From: Nocardia sp. XZ_19_385 | GTDB taxonomy: Bacteria; Actinomycetota; Actinomycetes; Mycobacteriales; Mycobacteriaceae | Assembly (NCBI RefSeq): GCF_015355755.1 | Contig: NZ_JACVEE010000001.1 | Span: forward strand, 1,178,001 to 1,242,000 | Length of the DNA: 64,000 bases | Direction: 5' to 3' | Part shown: one piece after another, positions 16,701 through 25,545 of the stretch | How positions within the stretch are numbered: position 1 is the first letter of the stretch | How the letters are laid out: every line of letters begins with the position of its first letter | Translations under genes and position numbers: made by a program | Notes under the pieces: model-generated | What the model saw: the letters and a program-made list of their open reading frames with translations, nothing else | What the model was told of the DNA's origin: nothing | Database searches by the model: none

Positions 16701-17936
16701 ATGATGAGTTCGATTGCGCCGGTCCTGCGCGGCGCCCGGATCGCGAACTCGTTCGCGTTCGCCCTGCAGGGTTTCTTCTTCGCCGTTGTCCTCACCGAAT
16801 TACCGCAGCAGCAGGAGAAATTCGGGTTATCCGACGGACTCATCGCCGGCTCCATCGTGGTGGTGTCGCTGCTGGCCGGTGGCGGCAGCGTGCTGGCCGA
16901 GCAGCTCGCCGTACGGTGGTCGAGCCAGACCACGTTGCGACTGGGTCTGCTGCTGGTCACCGTGACCGGATGCGCGATCGCGTTCGCGCCGAACACCGTT
17001 GGGCTGCTGGTCGCGCTGTGCAGCTACGGCGTCGCGCTCGGCATGGTCGACGCGAGCACGAACATGCAGGCGGTATTCATCCAGCACGGATACGGCACTT
17101 TCATCCTGTCCTCGTTCTACGCGGCCTGGAGCGCGGGCTCGATCACCGGTGCGCTGTTCGTCGCCGGCGCCGAAGCGCTCGAGGTGACCTTGCGGCAGAC
17201 TCTGCTGGCCGCGGCGGTGATCGTGCTGGCCGCCGGACTGGTGCTGGGGCCACGCCTGCTCGGCGCCGACGAAGCCGAAGCGAGTCCCGCGGAACAACTT
17301 CCGAGCGAATCCGAGGCGATCCGCGCGGTCGCCTTGCGGGCCTACCTCGGCTTCGGCATCGCGATGGCGCTGGTCTTCGCCATCGACCTCTCCGTGGGCA
17401 GCTTCTCCGCGCTGTACTTGGAAAACGACGACACCCTGCGCGCCGGCGCCTCCACCGCCGCACTCGCGCTCGCCGCCTACCAGGGCGCCTCGCTGCTGGC
17501 CCGGCTCACCGGCGACTGGTGGGTGCGGCGCTTCGGCCCACGCCAAGTGGTGCGGGTGGCCGCCGCGATCGGTGTCGCGGGCATGGCGCTGGTGATCGCC
17601 GCGCCCGCACCGGCCGTGGCCATCGCCGGATTCTTCATCGCGGGCATCGGCCTGCCGGTGATCGCGCCGCTGTGCTTCAGCGAGGCCGGACGGCTCGCTA
17701 GCGGACGGGCCCTGGACTCGCTCATCGCCCGCCTGAACCTGTTCAACTACGCGGGCACCCTGATCGGCGGCGGGCTGGTGGGCGCGGTCGCGGCGGGGTT
17801 CAGTCATCGGGTGAGTTTCCTGGTCCCGCTGCTGTTCGCGGCGGTCCTGATCGGGCTCGCGGGGGTGTTTCATTCCCGCGCCGAAGCGGGCAAGCACCCC
17901 GGCGGTGATCACGGACGTGCTTCACTGGAGAAATGA
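16701..17936 (+). CDS. MFS transporter
   Basis: This 411-residue protein has 12 hydrophobic segments in two halves separated by an acidic loop near residues 190-215 (GADEAEASPAEQLPSESEA). The conserved second-half signature is LTGDWWVRRFGPR, the counterpart of the MFS loop 2-3 motif. The substrate is not identifiable. It may export or import the substrate or product of the divergent P450. It overlaps the acetyltransferase gene by four bases (ATGA), so the two are coupled. The start is one of two adjacent ATGs (16701 or 16704). Confidence 0.88.
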   Translation: MMSSIAPVLRGARIANSFAFALQGFFFAVVLTELPQQQEKFGLSDGLIAGSIVVVSLLAGGGSVLAEQLAVRWSSQTTLRLGLLLVTVTGCAIAFAPNTVGLLVALCSYGVALGMVDASTNMQAVFIQHGYGTFILSSFYAAWSAGSITGALFVAGAEALEVTLRQTLLAAAVIVLAAGLVLGPRLLGADEAEASPAEQLPSESEAIRAVALRAYLGFGIAMALVFAIDLSVGSFSALYLENDDTLRAGASTAALALAAYQGASLLARLTGDWWVRRFGPRQVVRVAAAIGVAGMALVIAAPAPAVAIAGFFIAGIGLPVIAPLCFSEAGRLASGRALDSLIARLNLFNYAGTLIGGGLVGAVAAGFSHRVSFLVPLLFAAVLIGLAGVFHSRAEAGKHPGGDHGRASLEK

Positions 17937-18490
17937 GCACATCACCGGTCATCGTGGACCGGGCCGGACTGTGGGACGCAGAGGCCCTCAGTGACGTTGC
18001 GGCCGCGACCTTTCCCCTCGCGTGCCCGCCCGACGCCACCGCCGATGACATCGACATCTTCATCACCGAGGTCCTCTCCGGTGAAAGGTTCGGCGACTAC
18101 CTGACCGATCCCGCGTTCACCGTGCTCAAAGCCTGCGCGGATGACGAAATCGTCGGTTACGCGATGCTGCACACGGGTGAACCGGCCGATCCGGAGGTCG
18201 CCGCGGCGGTGAACCTGAGCCCGGTGGTGGAGATCAGCAAGATGTATGTACTGCCCGGGCATCACGGCAGTGGCATCTCCAAAGCGCTGATGCGGGCGTC
18301 GCTGGAGCGGGCGCGAGAAGAGGGCGCTGCCGGGGTCTGGCTCGGGGTGAACCAGCGCAACGAACGCGCCCTGCGGTTCTACACCAAGCATGGGTTTCAG
18401 CGCGTCGGGACCAAGACGTTCCTGGTCGGGCGGCAGACGCACCACGATTTCGTGATGCGCTTGGTGTTCTCGGATGGCAAGGGGCGCTAG
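17933..18490 (+). CDS. GNAT-family N-acetyltransferase
   Basis: This 185-residue protein has the acetyl-CoA-binding motif A (EISKMYVLPGHHGSGISKALM, around residues 100-118) and the closing motif NERALRFYTKHGFQRVG near 140-155. The acceptor is unknown. It begins within the end of the MFS gene (ATGA) and its stop interlocks with the stop of the convergent hydrolase (shared CTAG, 18487-18490). From memory, Rv2669, the GNAT gene next to the ATPase gene Rv2670c in M. tuberculosis, is the likely positional counterpart. Confidence 0.9.
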   Translation: MSTSPVIVDRAGLWDAEALSDVAAATFPLACPPDATADDIDIFITEVLSGERFGDYLTDPAFTVLKACADDEIVGYAMLHTGEPADPEVAAAVNLSPVVEISKMYVLPGHHGSGISKALMRASLERAREEGAAGVWLGVNQRNERALRFYTKHGFQRVGTKTFLVGRQTHHDFVMRLVFSDGKGR

Positions 18491-19242
18491 GCCTTCAGGA
18501 ACTCGATCAATGCCGCGGAGAAGCCCGGGTCGGCCACGGCCATGAGGTGGTCGCCGGGTACGACGACCGCGCGACCGTCGGGCAGGGCGGCGGCGAGACG
18601 TTCGGGTTCCGCGGCGAACGGGTCCGCGGCGCCGGCGAGAACCAGTGCGGGAACGGTGATGTCGTCCAGCGTCTTGATCGGTTCCTCGTCGAGCCCCTTG
18701 GCGACCGCTTTGATCGCGTCGATGTCGGCGTGCACCGCGTCGGCGAGAATCCGGAACATCCGTGCCGTCGGCGGTGCGGCGGCCCCGTCTCCGGTCATCG
18801 CTGCCTGTAGGTCTTCGACGTCGATGACGCGCCGATCGATACCGCCGCAATCGATTACGCCCGAGCCGATGCCGCCGACGACAAGCTTCTTGACCCGCGG
18901 ATCGGCCGCGGTGACCAGCAGCGAGATCACCCCGCCCATCGAATAACCCACCTGCACAACCTCATCCAGGCCCAGCTCGTCGTAGAGCGCACGCACGTCC
19001 TTGGCCATGGCCGCCCAGGAATACCGGGCAGCATCGTGCGGCTTCTCGGAGCGGCCGTGCCCGCGCGCGTCCAGCGAGACCACGGTGTGCCCCGCCGCCT
19101 GCAGCGCACGCACCACGCCCATCCCGATCCAATTGGCGCCGGTATCGGCAACTACGCCGTGCTGCAACACAACCGGGGTGCCTTCGCCCTCCCACACGCG
19201 ATAGCTGAGCTCCAGCCCGTCCCAGGTCTTGAACGTCGTCAT
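18487..19242 (-). CDS. Alpha/beta hydrolase
   Basis: This 251-residue protein has the oxyanion HG motif (QHGV, 27-30), DARGHGRS (58-65), nucleophile elbow GYSMGG (Ser101) and a C-terminal catalytic His in PGDHLMAV. An Asp in GAADPF is the probable third residue. It is a soluble esterase, lipase or dehalogenase-type hydrolase without signal peptide; the substrate is unknown. The start at ATG 19242 leads straight into the first strand; the longer frame upstream is rejected. Its stop interlocks with the convergent acetyltransferase. Confidence 0.9.
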   Translation of the reverse strand: MTTFKTWDGLELSYRVWEGEGTPVVLQHGVVADTGANWIGMGVVRALQAAGHTVVSLDARGHGRSEKPHDAARYSWAAMAKDVRALYDELGLDEVVQVGYSMGGVISLLVTAADPRVKKLVVGGIGSGVIDCGGIDRRVIDVEDLQAAMTGDGAAAPPTARMFRILADAVHADIDAIKAVAKGLDEEPIKTLDDITVPALVLAGAADPFAAEPERLAAALPDGRAVVVPGDHLMAVADPGFSAALIEFLKA

Positions 19243-19334
19243 ACCCGCAGCATAGTGACGGCGCCCGAATTGTCCGCTGGTTCGCCGGGCACCCATTCGT
19301 CCACCGCAGGCAGGCACGTCGCCGTACCGCATTG

Positions 19335-20120
19335 TCAGGCCAGCATTTTCGCCTTCAGAGCGGCGACATCGGAATCACTGAGCCCCAGCCCATCGCGCAC
19401 ATAGTTGCCGAAGCTGCCGTAGCTCTGGTTGACCTGATCGAACGCGCCGTCCAGCCAGGCCTGCTGCACACCATTGAGTCCGTCGCCTTCGGTGGCGCCG
19501 CGGTAGACGTTGGACAGCAGGTAGTCCTGGGTGACGGTGTCGCGATCCACGCCCAGGATCGTCAGCAGCACCGCGGCGGTCCAGCCGGTGCGGTCCTTAC
19601 CGGCAGTGCAATGGAACAGCACCGCACCGTCTTCGGTGTCGATGATGTCGCGCAGCACCGTGGCGAACGCGGTGTTCGCGCCCGGCGCGGTGATGAACGC
19701 GCGGTACAGGTCATCGCCGCCGGTGAGGGTGGTCATCATGGTCTGCGGCGGGGCCTGCCCGATGACATCGACCCAGCGTTCGGTCGCGCCCGCGGGCACC
19801 CGGTCCGGGGCGATGGTCCGCTCGTAGACCGTGCGCAGATCCTCGACGACGCGCACGTTGCCCAGCGCGGCCAGATCCTCCGGAGTGGCGTTGTTGAGCT
19901 GGCCGGTGCGCAACACCAGGCCGGTGCGCACCAGGCGACCGTCGGCGGTGCGGTAGCCGCCCACGTCACGGCCGTTCTGGACGCCGGTCAGATGCAGCGA
20001 ACGGTCGAACTCGGTGGCCGAGGCGGGGGCGGCGAGGGCCGTTCCGGCGACGGGCCCGAAGGCGATGGCAAGGCCGGTGGCCGCGGCGACACAGCCGCGG
20101 AGGGCACGATCTCGGGACAC
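19335..20120 (-). CDS. Secreted tyrosine/serine protein phosphatase (PtpB-like)
   Basis: This 261-residue protein starts at GTG 20120, 6 bases after AGGAAG. Residues 1-30 are a Sec signal peptide ending near ALAAPAS. The mature part has the phosphatase P-loop HCTAGKDRTGW (Cys171, Arg177), matching the HCxAGKDRTG form of MptpB-type enzymes, and the family-typical NGRDVGGYRT (49-57) and RTGQL segments. Exported phosphatases of this type dephosphorylate proteins or phosphoinositides outside the cell; target here unknown. It is followed on the opposite side by the ZapE-like gene start region, with 43 bp between the two minus-strand genes. Confidence 0.9.
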   Translation of the reverse strand: MSRDRALRGCVAAATGLAIAFGPVAGTALAAPASATEFDRSLHLTGVQNGRDVGGYRTADGRLVRTGLVLRTGQLNNATPEDLAALGNVRVVEDLRTVYERTIAPDRVPAGATERWVDVIGQAPPQTMMTTLTGGDDLYRAFITAPGANTAFATVLRDIIDTEDGAVLFHCTAGKDRTGWTAAVLLTILGVDRDTVTQDYLLSNVYRGATEGDGLNGVQQAWLDGAFDQVNQSYGSFGNYVRDGLGLSDSDVAALKAKMLA

Positions 20121-20163
20121 GCGGGACTTCCTGACGTCGGTTCGGGCTGAGGCAGTTACTACT

Positions 20164-21183
20164 TCACGCGGTCGCGGCTTCGAAGCGGGAAAGCGCGAGC
20201 AGCCTGGAGATTGCCCGGAGGTATTTCTTTCGGTAGCCGCCGTCCAGCATCTCCTGGGAGAAGATCTCGTCCAGCTTGGCACCGGAGACGGTGACCGGAA
20301 TGCTGGCGTCGTAGAGGCGGTCGGCGAGCACGACGATGCGCAACGCGACCGCCTGGTCGGTGACCGGGTGCACACCGGAGATGTAGACCGCGGACACACC
20401 GGAGATCAGCGCACCGAACTTCGACGGGTGCAGCGTGCTCAGGTGCTTCAACAGCTCGTCGTAGTCGTCGAGCGTGGAATGCGGTGTGGCAGCGGCCCGT
20501 TCGGTGAGCACCTCGGAGGAGGTGGGTTCCGGGGCGGGCGGCAGATCCCGGTGCCGGTAGTCGGGGCCGTCGACCCGCACCGGATCGAAGATCGCGCCCA
20601 GCTTCTTGATCTCACGCATGAAATCCTGTGCGGCGAAACGACCCTCACCGAGCTGGCCCGGCAGCGTGTTGGAGGTCGCGACGATCGACACCCCGCGCGC
20701 CGACAGTTCGGTCAGCAAGCGCGAGACGAGCATGGTGTCGCCCGGATCGTCGAGCTCGAATTCGTCGATGCACAGCACGCTGTTGGCCGCCAGCCGCTCC
20801 ACGGCATTGTTGAAGCCGAGCGCGCCGACCAGGTTGGTGACCTCACCGAAGGTGCCGAACGACTTGGGCGCCGGCGCGCTGTGGAAGATCGAGGCCAGCA
20901 GGTGGGTCTTGCCGACACCGAAGCCGCCGTCGAGGTACAGGCCCGCGCCGGTGACCGGCTTCTTCTTACCGAACAGGCTCTTCTTGTTGGCCGCCTTGTG
21001 GATCGCGGCGACCTGACCGGCGAACTGCTCGGCCTTGGCGACCGCGGCGGCCTGGCTGGGCTCGTTCGGGTCGGGAATGTAGGAGGCGAAACTGACCTCA
21101 TCGAACATGGGGGGCGGCACCATCTGGGCGACGAGTTGATCGGCCGGCACCTCAGGGTGACGGTCGACGAGGCGTTCCTGCAT
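20164..21183 (-). CDS. zapE: ZapE/AFG1-like ATPase
   Basis: This 339-residue P-loop ATPase has Walker A GGFGVGKT (86-93), Walker B LCIDEFEL (137-144), the sensor-1 stretch SIVATSN and the family-specific FxREIKKLGAIF segment. ZapE-type proteins interact with FtsZ at late division in E. coli; the actinobacterial role is less clear. From memory it corresponds to Rv2670c, and it opens the conserved gene order seen from here rightwards. ATG 21183 is chosen (TTG 21189 is the alternative). It is divergent from the RibD-like gene with 35 bp between the starts. Confidence 0.85.
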   Translation of the reverse strand: MQERLVDRHPEVPADQLVAQMVPPPMFDEVSFASYIPDPNEPSQAAAVAKAEQFAGQVAAIHKAANKKSLFGKKKPVTGAGLYLDGGFGVGKTHLLASIFHSAPAPKSFGTFGEVTNLVGALGFNNAVERLAANSVLCIDEFELDDPGDTMLVSRLLTELSARGVSIVATSNTLPGQLGEGRFAAQDFMREIKKLGAIFDPVRVDGPDYRHRDLPPAPEPTSSEVLTERAAATPHSTLDDYDELLKHLSTLHPSKFGALISGVSAVYISGVHPVTDQAVALRIVVLADRLYDASIPVTVSGAKLDEIFSQEMLDGGYRKKYLRAISRLLALSRFEAATA

Positions 21184-21218
21184 GGACAAAGCGTACGGAC
21201 GTGGTGTGATCGGTAGTC

Positions 21219-21980
21219 ATGCAGCGTATCCCCAATGCGATCCAGCTCACAGAACTCGACGCGGACGGCCTAGCTGAGCTGTACGCCTACCCGACCAGCC
21301 TCGATGCGCCCTGGGTGCGGGCGAATTTCGTCGCCAGCATCGACGGGGCGGCCACGGCGGGCGACAAATCCGAAGGGCTCGGCACGCCCTCCGACAAACA
21401 GGTCTTCATGCTTTTGCGCGATCTGGCCGACGTGATCCTGGTCGGCGCGGGCACCGTCCGTGCCGAGAACTACGGCGGCGCGCGCACCGACGCGCAACGC
21501 CGGCGCACGCTCCACGACCAGGGCTTCGGCGGGCACCGGGACGGAACGCCGCCGCCGATCGCAGTGGTCACCGCCAGTGCCGCACTGGAACCCGGCTGCC
21601 GCCTGTTCACCGACACCGAGGTCCCGCCGCTGATCATCACCACCTCCACCGCGCCCGAGGACCGCAAACGCGCACTCGCCGACGCCGGCGCGGAAGTCAT
21701 CGAAGCCGGTGGCGTGGCCGTCACCCCGAAGGCGCTGCTGAAGGCGCTCGCCGAACGCGGACTGCACCGCGTGCTGTGTGAAGGCGGCCCGCACCTGTTC
21801 GGTGAACTCCTGGAAGCCGACGTGGTCGACGAGCTGTGCCTGACCACCGCGCCGCTGCTGATCGGCGGCACCGCACGGCGAATCGCGTTGTCCGCCCACG
21901 AGTTCCAATCCGCCATGACACGCCGCCAGCTGCTGCTCGACGACGACGGCACCATCCTCACCCGGTGGGTCCGGCGCTGA
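21219..21980 (+). CDS. Pyrimidine reductase-like protein (RibD C-terminal fold)
   Basis: This 253-residue protein has the DHFR-like fold of the RibD reductase domain. Recognisable stretches are WVRANFVASIDGAAT (32-46), the nucleotide-binding ILVGAGTVRAENYGGAR region (74-90), LCEGGPHLFGELL and the TTAPLLIGG ending. Full RibD has an extra deaminase domain, absent here. Its mycobacterial counterpart (Rv2671, from memory) has been linked to antifolate resistance by acting as an alternative dihydrofolate reductase. It is the first gene of a plus-strand run ending with msrB. Confidence 0.88.
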   Translation: MQRIPNAIQLTELDADGLAELYAYPTSLDAPWVRANFVASIDGAATAGDKSEGLGTPSDKQVFMLLRDLADVILVGAGTVRAENYGGARTDAQRRRTLHDQGFGGHRDGTPPPIAVVTASAALEPGCRLFTDTEVPPLIITTSTAPEDRKRALADAGAEVIEAGGVAVTPKALLKALAERGLHRVLCEGGPHLFGELLEADVVDELCLTTAPLLIGGTARRIALSAHEFQSAMTRRQLLLDDDGTILTRWVRR

Positions 21981-22005
21981 CCCGCCCTGTGGCAGGCTGT
22001 ACCGC

Positions 22006-23568
22006 ATGCGCTGGACTCGAGCCGCTGTAGTGGCCTCGACACTGTCGATCGTTCTCACCGGGTGCGGGGCGGGCCCCTCCGACCGCCCCGGTGTCGCTGT
22101 CGAGCGCCCGGCCGTCGGCGACGTGAAGACTCCCGTTACCACCCCGGTCGCTCCGCCGAAGCGCGCCACGGTGCCCAAGACCGATCTGAGTTGGCGCGAC
22201 TGCACCACCCCCACGGTGAACCTGCTCGGTCTCGGCCCGGCCCCTGCGGGCCTGGTGCTGGAGTGCGCCGAATTCTCCACCCCGATCGACAGCCAGGGCA
22301 CCGTCATCGGCAGTTTCCGCACCGGCGCGATGCGGGCGCGGCTGCCGCAGACCCCGCCCGACGCGGCTCCGCTGGTGCTCACCTCCGGCACCGACCGCTC
22401 CTCCACCGCGACCCTCGCGGGCCTGGCCGTCGGCAGTGGCGGCGCCGGTCTGCTCACCACCCGGCCGATCGTCGCGGTCGACCGCCGCGGCCTGGGCACC
22501 TCGCAGCCGATCGACTGCCTGCCCGCCGAGATCCGCCGCGGCCTGGCCGACAACGGCCAATTCAGCACCGGCACAGGCAATCCCGCCGAAGTGGTGTCGG
22601 GGCTGAGCCAGGAGGCCACCGTCTCCTGCCGCGATTTCCTGCAACCCTACGAAGGCCTCTTCGACGCCCCGCACGCCGCCGACGACATCGAGCAGCTGCG
22701 CAAGCAGTGGGAAGTCGACAACATCGACCTGCTCGGCACCGGCAACGGCGCCAAAGTCGCGCTCAGCTATGCGCGCAAGTTCGGCGACCACCTGTCGCGG
22801 CTGGTGCTCGACTCCCCCGAGGCCGTCAATACCGACTCGGTCACCCGCGAGGAACAGCGACTGCAAGGCGCCGAAGCGGCCCTGACCGCATTCGCCCAGC
22901 GCTGCAAAGGCATGAACTGCTCGCTCGGCGCCGACCCGCGCGCCGCCATCGTCGACCTGGTGAACAAGGCCGGCAACGGCGGGCTCGGCGACGTCTCGGC
23001 GAAGGCTCTGCTCACCGCGATCACCGGCTTCCTCGGCAGCCCGCGCGCCGATCAGTCCAACCGGGTCGGCGAATTGGCCGACGCGCTGTCGGCCGCCGGG
23101 CGCGGGGACAGCACCGCGCTGGGCAACCTGATCCTGCGCGAGTCAGCGGCGACCGCCAGCGACGGACAATTCGTCAACCGCTGCACCGACACCCAGCAGC
23201 CGCCCACGCCCGGCAAGGCCGCCGAACTCGCCACCCTGTGGGGGCAGAAGTATCCGGTGTTCGGCCGGACCGCGGCGCTGAGCCTGCTGGATTGCTCGGC
23301 CTGGCCGGTGCCTTCGCCCGCTCCCATGCCGGAGCAGCTGAATCTGGCGGTGCTGGTGCTGAATTCGGTCGCCGACCCGGTCAAGGGCAACGGCGGCACC
23401 GCGTCGGTCACCGGCGCGCTGGGCTCCGCGGGCGCCCGGCATGCCACCGTGAACTGGCAGGGCTGGGGCCATCCGGTGTTCACGCACTCCGGGTGCGCGC
23501 AGCGGGCGCTGCTGGAATATCTGGCCGAGGCGAAGCTGCCGGCGGACGGTACCGCCTGCCCGGCTTGA
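22006..23568 (+). CDS. Lipoprotein of alpha/beta-hydrolase fold, nucleophile missing
   Basis: This 520-residue protein has a lipoprotein signal (LSIVLTGC, Cys20), so it is anchored outside the membrane. The rest follows the TAP-like/proteinase hydrolase pattern: DRRGLGTS, DIEQLRKQWEVDNIDLLG, C-terminal LNSVADPV (Asp) and GWGHPVFTH (His) followed by a TAP-like tail. The nucleophile elbow reads GTGNGA, with Asn247 where GxSxG has Ser, so peptidase or esterase activity by the normal mechanism is not expected. It lies 25 bp after the RibD-like gene and corresponds by position to Rv2672. Confidence 0.85.
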   Translation: MRWTRAAVVASTLSIVLTGCGAGPSDRPGVAVERPAVGDVKTPVTTPVAPPKRATVPKTDLSWRDCTTPTVNLLGLGPAPAGLVLECAEFSTPIDSQGTVIGSFRTGAMRARLPQTPPDAAPLVLTSGTDRSSTATLAGLAVGSGGAGLLTTRPIVAVDRRGLGTSQPIDCLPAEIRRGLADNGQFSTGTGNPAEVVSGLSQEATVSCRDFLQPYEGLFDAPHAADDIEQLRKQWEVDNIDLLGTGNGAKVALSYARKFGDHLSRLVLDSPEAVNTDSVTREEQRLQGAEAALTAFAQRCKGMNCSLGADPRAAIVDLVNKAGNGGLGDVSAKALLTAITGFLGSPRADQSNRVGELADALSAAGRGDSTALGNLILRESAATASDGQFVNRCTDTQQPPTPGKAAELATLWGQKYPVFGRTAALSLLDCSAWPVPSPAPMPEQLNLAVLVLNSVADPVKGNGGTASVTGALGSAGARHATVNWQGWGHPVFTHSGCAQRALLEYLAEAKLPADGTACPA

Positions 23569-23620
23569 TCTTCCGCCGCGCCTGAACACCCCGCCCGGCA
23601 ACCGGCCGTGACCGAATCCG

Positions 23621-24955
23621 GTGTACGGTGCGCCAGTGTTACTTCGACAGATCGAGCCGCGCACCGCTCGTACTACCGCCGAGGTGATCAAGTTCGCATT
23701 GTGGCCGATTGCGGTCATGACCGTGCTGAACCGGGTCTTCATCAAGGCTGTCAACGGATTCGTCACCGATGATTTCCGGCCCGTGTACGACGCGTCGCTG
23801 GCGTTCCTCAACGGGCGCCCGGTCTACACCGCGAACTTCGACTCTGTCGATCCGCACTATCTGTACTACCCGAGCGGCACGTTGCTGTTCGCGCCGGTCG
23901 CGATCATCGACTACGAGAAGGCGCGCTGGCTGTTCATCCTGTTGAACGTCGCCGCCATCCTGGTCGCCTGGTATCTGCTGCTGCGGTTGTTCAAGTACAG
24001 CGTGAAATCCGTTGCGGCGCCGGTGTTGCTGCTCGCGATGTTCATGTCCGAGAGCGTCACCAACACGCTGATCTTCACCAACGTCAACGGCTGTCTGCTG
24101 CTGTGCGAGCTGCTCTTCATCCATCTGCTGCTCTCGCGCCGCGACCTGTGGGCGGGCGCCATCATGGGCTTGAGCATCGCGGTGAAACCGACACTCGCGC
24201 CGCTGCTGCTGATCGCGCTGGTGCGCGGCCAGTGGAAGGTGTTCATCACCGCGATCGGCGTGCCGCTGGTGTTGAACGTGATCGCCTGGCCGTTGGTGAA
24301 AGACCCGATGGACTTCGTCCGGCGCACCCTGCCCTATCTCGGGCACACCCGGGACTACTTCAACAGCGCTATCGAGGGCAACGGGGCCTACTACGGCCTG
24401 CCCGTCTGGCTGACCTGGAGTATCCGCTTGGCGATGGGCGTCGTCGTCGCGCTCACGCTGTGGATCCTGTACCGGTACTACCGCGAGGACGAACTGTTCT
24501 TCATCACCACGTCCTCCGGCGTGCTGCTGATCGCGTCGTGGCTGTTGCCCTCGCTGGGCCAGATGTACTACTCGATGATGGTGTTCCCGTTCATGATGTC
24601 GGTGGTGCTGCGCAATTCGGTGCTGCGGACCTGGCCGGCCTGGCTGGCGGCATTCGGGTTCCTGTCCTACGACAAATGGCTGTCGGACCGCTGGCCGAGC
24701 ATCGGGCGTGACCTGGAGTACCTGCGCATCACCTTCGGCTGGGGTCTGATGCTGATCGTGGTGTTCTGCGTGCTCGGTGACCGGTATCTCAACGCGCGCC
24801 GCGAAGGGCGTCTGGTGGCCGGGCAGAGCTTGGATCCGGCCTGGATGAAGCATGCGCCGGACTCGCGGGATCAGGCCGAGGAACCGCAGCCTGTGACGGA
24901 GCCGGTCAATGGCTCGACCCCCTCTACCGCGAAACGTATTAGCGTGGAGCCATGA
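23621..24955 (+). CDS. aftC: Alpha-(1->3)-arabinofuranosyltransferase AftC
   Basis: This 444-residue GT-C family membrane enzyme has about ten hydrophobic helices. The extracytoplasmic Asp-Asp motif (VTDDFRPVY, Asp50-Asp51) is the expected catalytic base in GT-C enzymes, and VDPHYLYYPSGTLLFAP follows. AftC adds alpha-1,3-branching arabinofuranose from decaprenyl-phospho-arabinose to arabinan of the cell wall. The N-terminus VYGAP at GTG 23621 resembles the annotated start of Rv2673 as I remember it. The C-terminal 50 residues are hydrophilic. Its stop overlaps the start of a 27-codon open frame that reaches msrB. Confidence 0.88.
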   Translation: MYGAPVLLRQIEPRTARTTAEVIKFALWPIAVMTVLNRVFIKAVNGFVTDDFRPVYDASLAFLNGRPVYTANFDSVDPHYLYYPSGTLLFAPVAIIDYEKARWLFILLNVAAILVAWYLLLRLFKYSVKSVAAPVLLLAMFMSESVTNTLIFTNVNGCLLLCELLFIHLLLSRRDLWAGAIMGLSIAVKPTLAPLLLIALVRGQWKVFITAIGVPLVLNVIAWPLVKDPMDFVRRTLPYLGHTRDYFNSAIEGNGAYYGLPVWLTWSIRLAMGVVVALTLWILYRYYREDELFFITTSSGVLLIASWLLPSLGQMYYSMMVFPFMMSVVLRNSVLRTWPAWLAAFGFLSYDKWLSDRWPSIGRDLEYLRITFGWGLMLIVVFCVLGDRYLNARREGRLVAGQSLDPAWMKHAPDSRDQAEEPQPVTEPVNGSTPSTAKRISVEP

Positions 24956-25035
24956 GAGCGAGCGCAGCGAGCGAACCAACAACACAGCGCCCAGCGCTCA
25001 TGGCGGTGCCGAGCGTTAGCGAGGCAGTGTCATGA
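24952..25035 (+). CDS. Possible 27-residue coupling ORF between aftC and msrB
   Basis: ATG 24952 overlaps the aftC stop (ATGA), and the frame runs uninterrupted to TGA 25033-25035, which overlaps the msrB start at 25032 (ATGA again). The encoded peptide is Ala/Ser/Pro-rich with no recognisable feature. The bases are made of REP-like repeats (see 24954-25026). It may simply pass ribosomes from aftC to msrB. Confidence 0.3.
   Translation: MRASAASEPTTQRPALMAVPSVSEAVS
24954..25026 (+). repeat. REP-like GAGCG/GCGAGC repeat segment
   Basis: The stretch at 24954-24975 alternates GAGCG and GCGAGC units. At 25007-25026 an imperfect palindrome begins TGCC and ends GGCA around GCGTTAGC. Such elements occur as dispersed repeats in Nocardia and Rhodococcus genomes, from general familiarity; copy number cannot be judged in one window. 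Confidence 0.35.
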
Positions 25036-25463
25036 GTGCTGATCTTCCTGCGCCGCGGATCCAGCTGACGCCCCAGGAGTGGAAGGCGAAGCTGAGCCCC
25101 GACGAGTACCAGGTCCTGCGCGAGGCGGGGACCGAGCGTCCGTTCGTCGGCGAATACACCGACACCAAGACCGAAGGCGTGTACGTCTGCCGGGCGTGTG
25201 ACGCCGAATTGTTCCGCAGCACCGAGAAATTCGATTCGCACTGCGGGTGGCCGTCGTTCTTCGATCCGGCCGAGTCCGAGGCGGTGATTCTGCGCCCGGA
25301 TGATTCGCTGGGGATGCGCCGCGTCGAGGTGCTGTGCGCGAACTGCCACAGCCACCTCGGCCACGTCTTCGAGGGCGAGGGCTACAACACACCCACCGAC
25401 CAGCGCTACTGCATCAACTCGATCTCGCTGCGACTGCACCCCTCGGGCAACGCAGCGGAGTGA
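25032..25463 (+). CDS. msrB: Peptide-methionine (R)-S-oxide reductase MsrB
   Basis: This 143-residue MsrB has zinc-binding Cys53/Cys56 (VCRAC) and Cys102/Cys105 (LCANC), the SHCGWPSF motif (69-76), the GHVFEGEG loop and catalytic Cys127 in RYCINSIS. It reduces the R-epimer of methionine sulfoxide in oxidised proteins using thioredoxin. Its start is embedded in the stop of the short coupling frame, tying it to aftC. A strong terminator hairpin follows at 25502-25544. It corresponds by position to Rv2674. Confidence 0.96.
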   Translation: MSADLPAPRIQLTPQEWKAKLSPDEYQVLREAGTERPFVGEYTDTKTEGVYVCRACDAELFRSTEKFDSHCGWPSFFDPAESEAVILRPDDSLGMRRVEVLCANCHSHLGHVFEGEGYNTPTDQRYCINSISLRLHPSGNAAE

Positions 25464-25501
25464 ACCGGCCATCCGCGCTGTGCGCAGCGTACGGGTAGCA
25501 A

Positions 25502-25544
25502 CACGAATCAGGCATGCCCCGAAAATTCGGGGCATGCCTTCGTG
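25502..25544. terminator. Bidirectional terminator between msrB and the NmrA-like gene
   Basis: The stem AGGCATGCCCCGAA (25510-25523) pairs perfectly with 25526-25539, and outer CACGA/TCGTG pairs extend it. There is no long T-run on either side. The position between convergent genes fits a shared terminator. Confidence 0.8.
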
Positions 25545-25545
25545 C

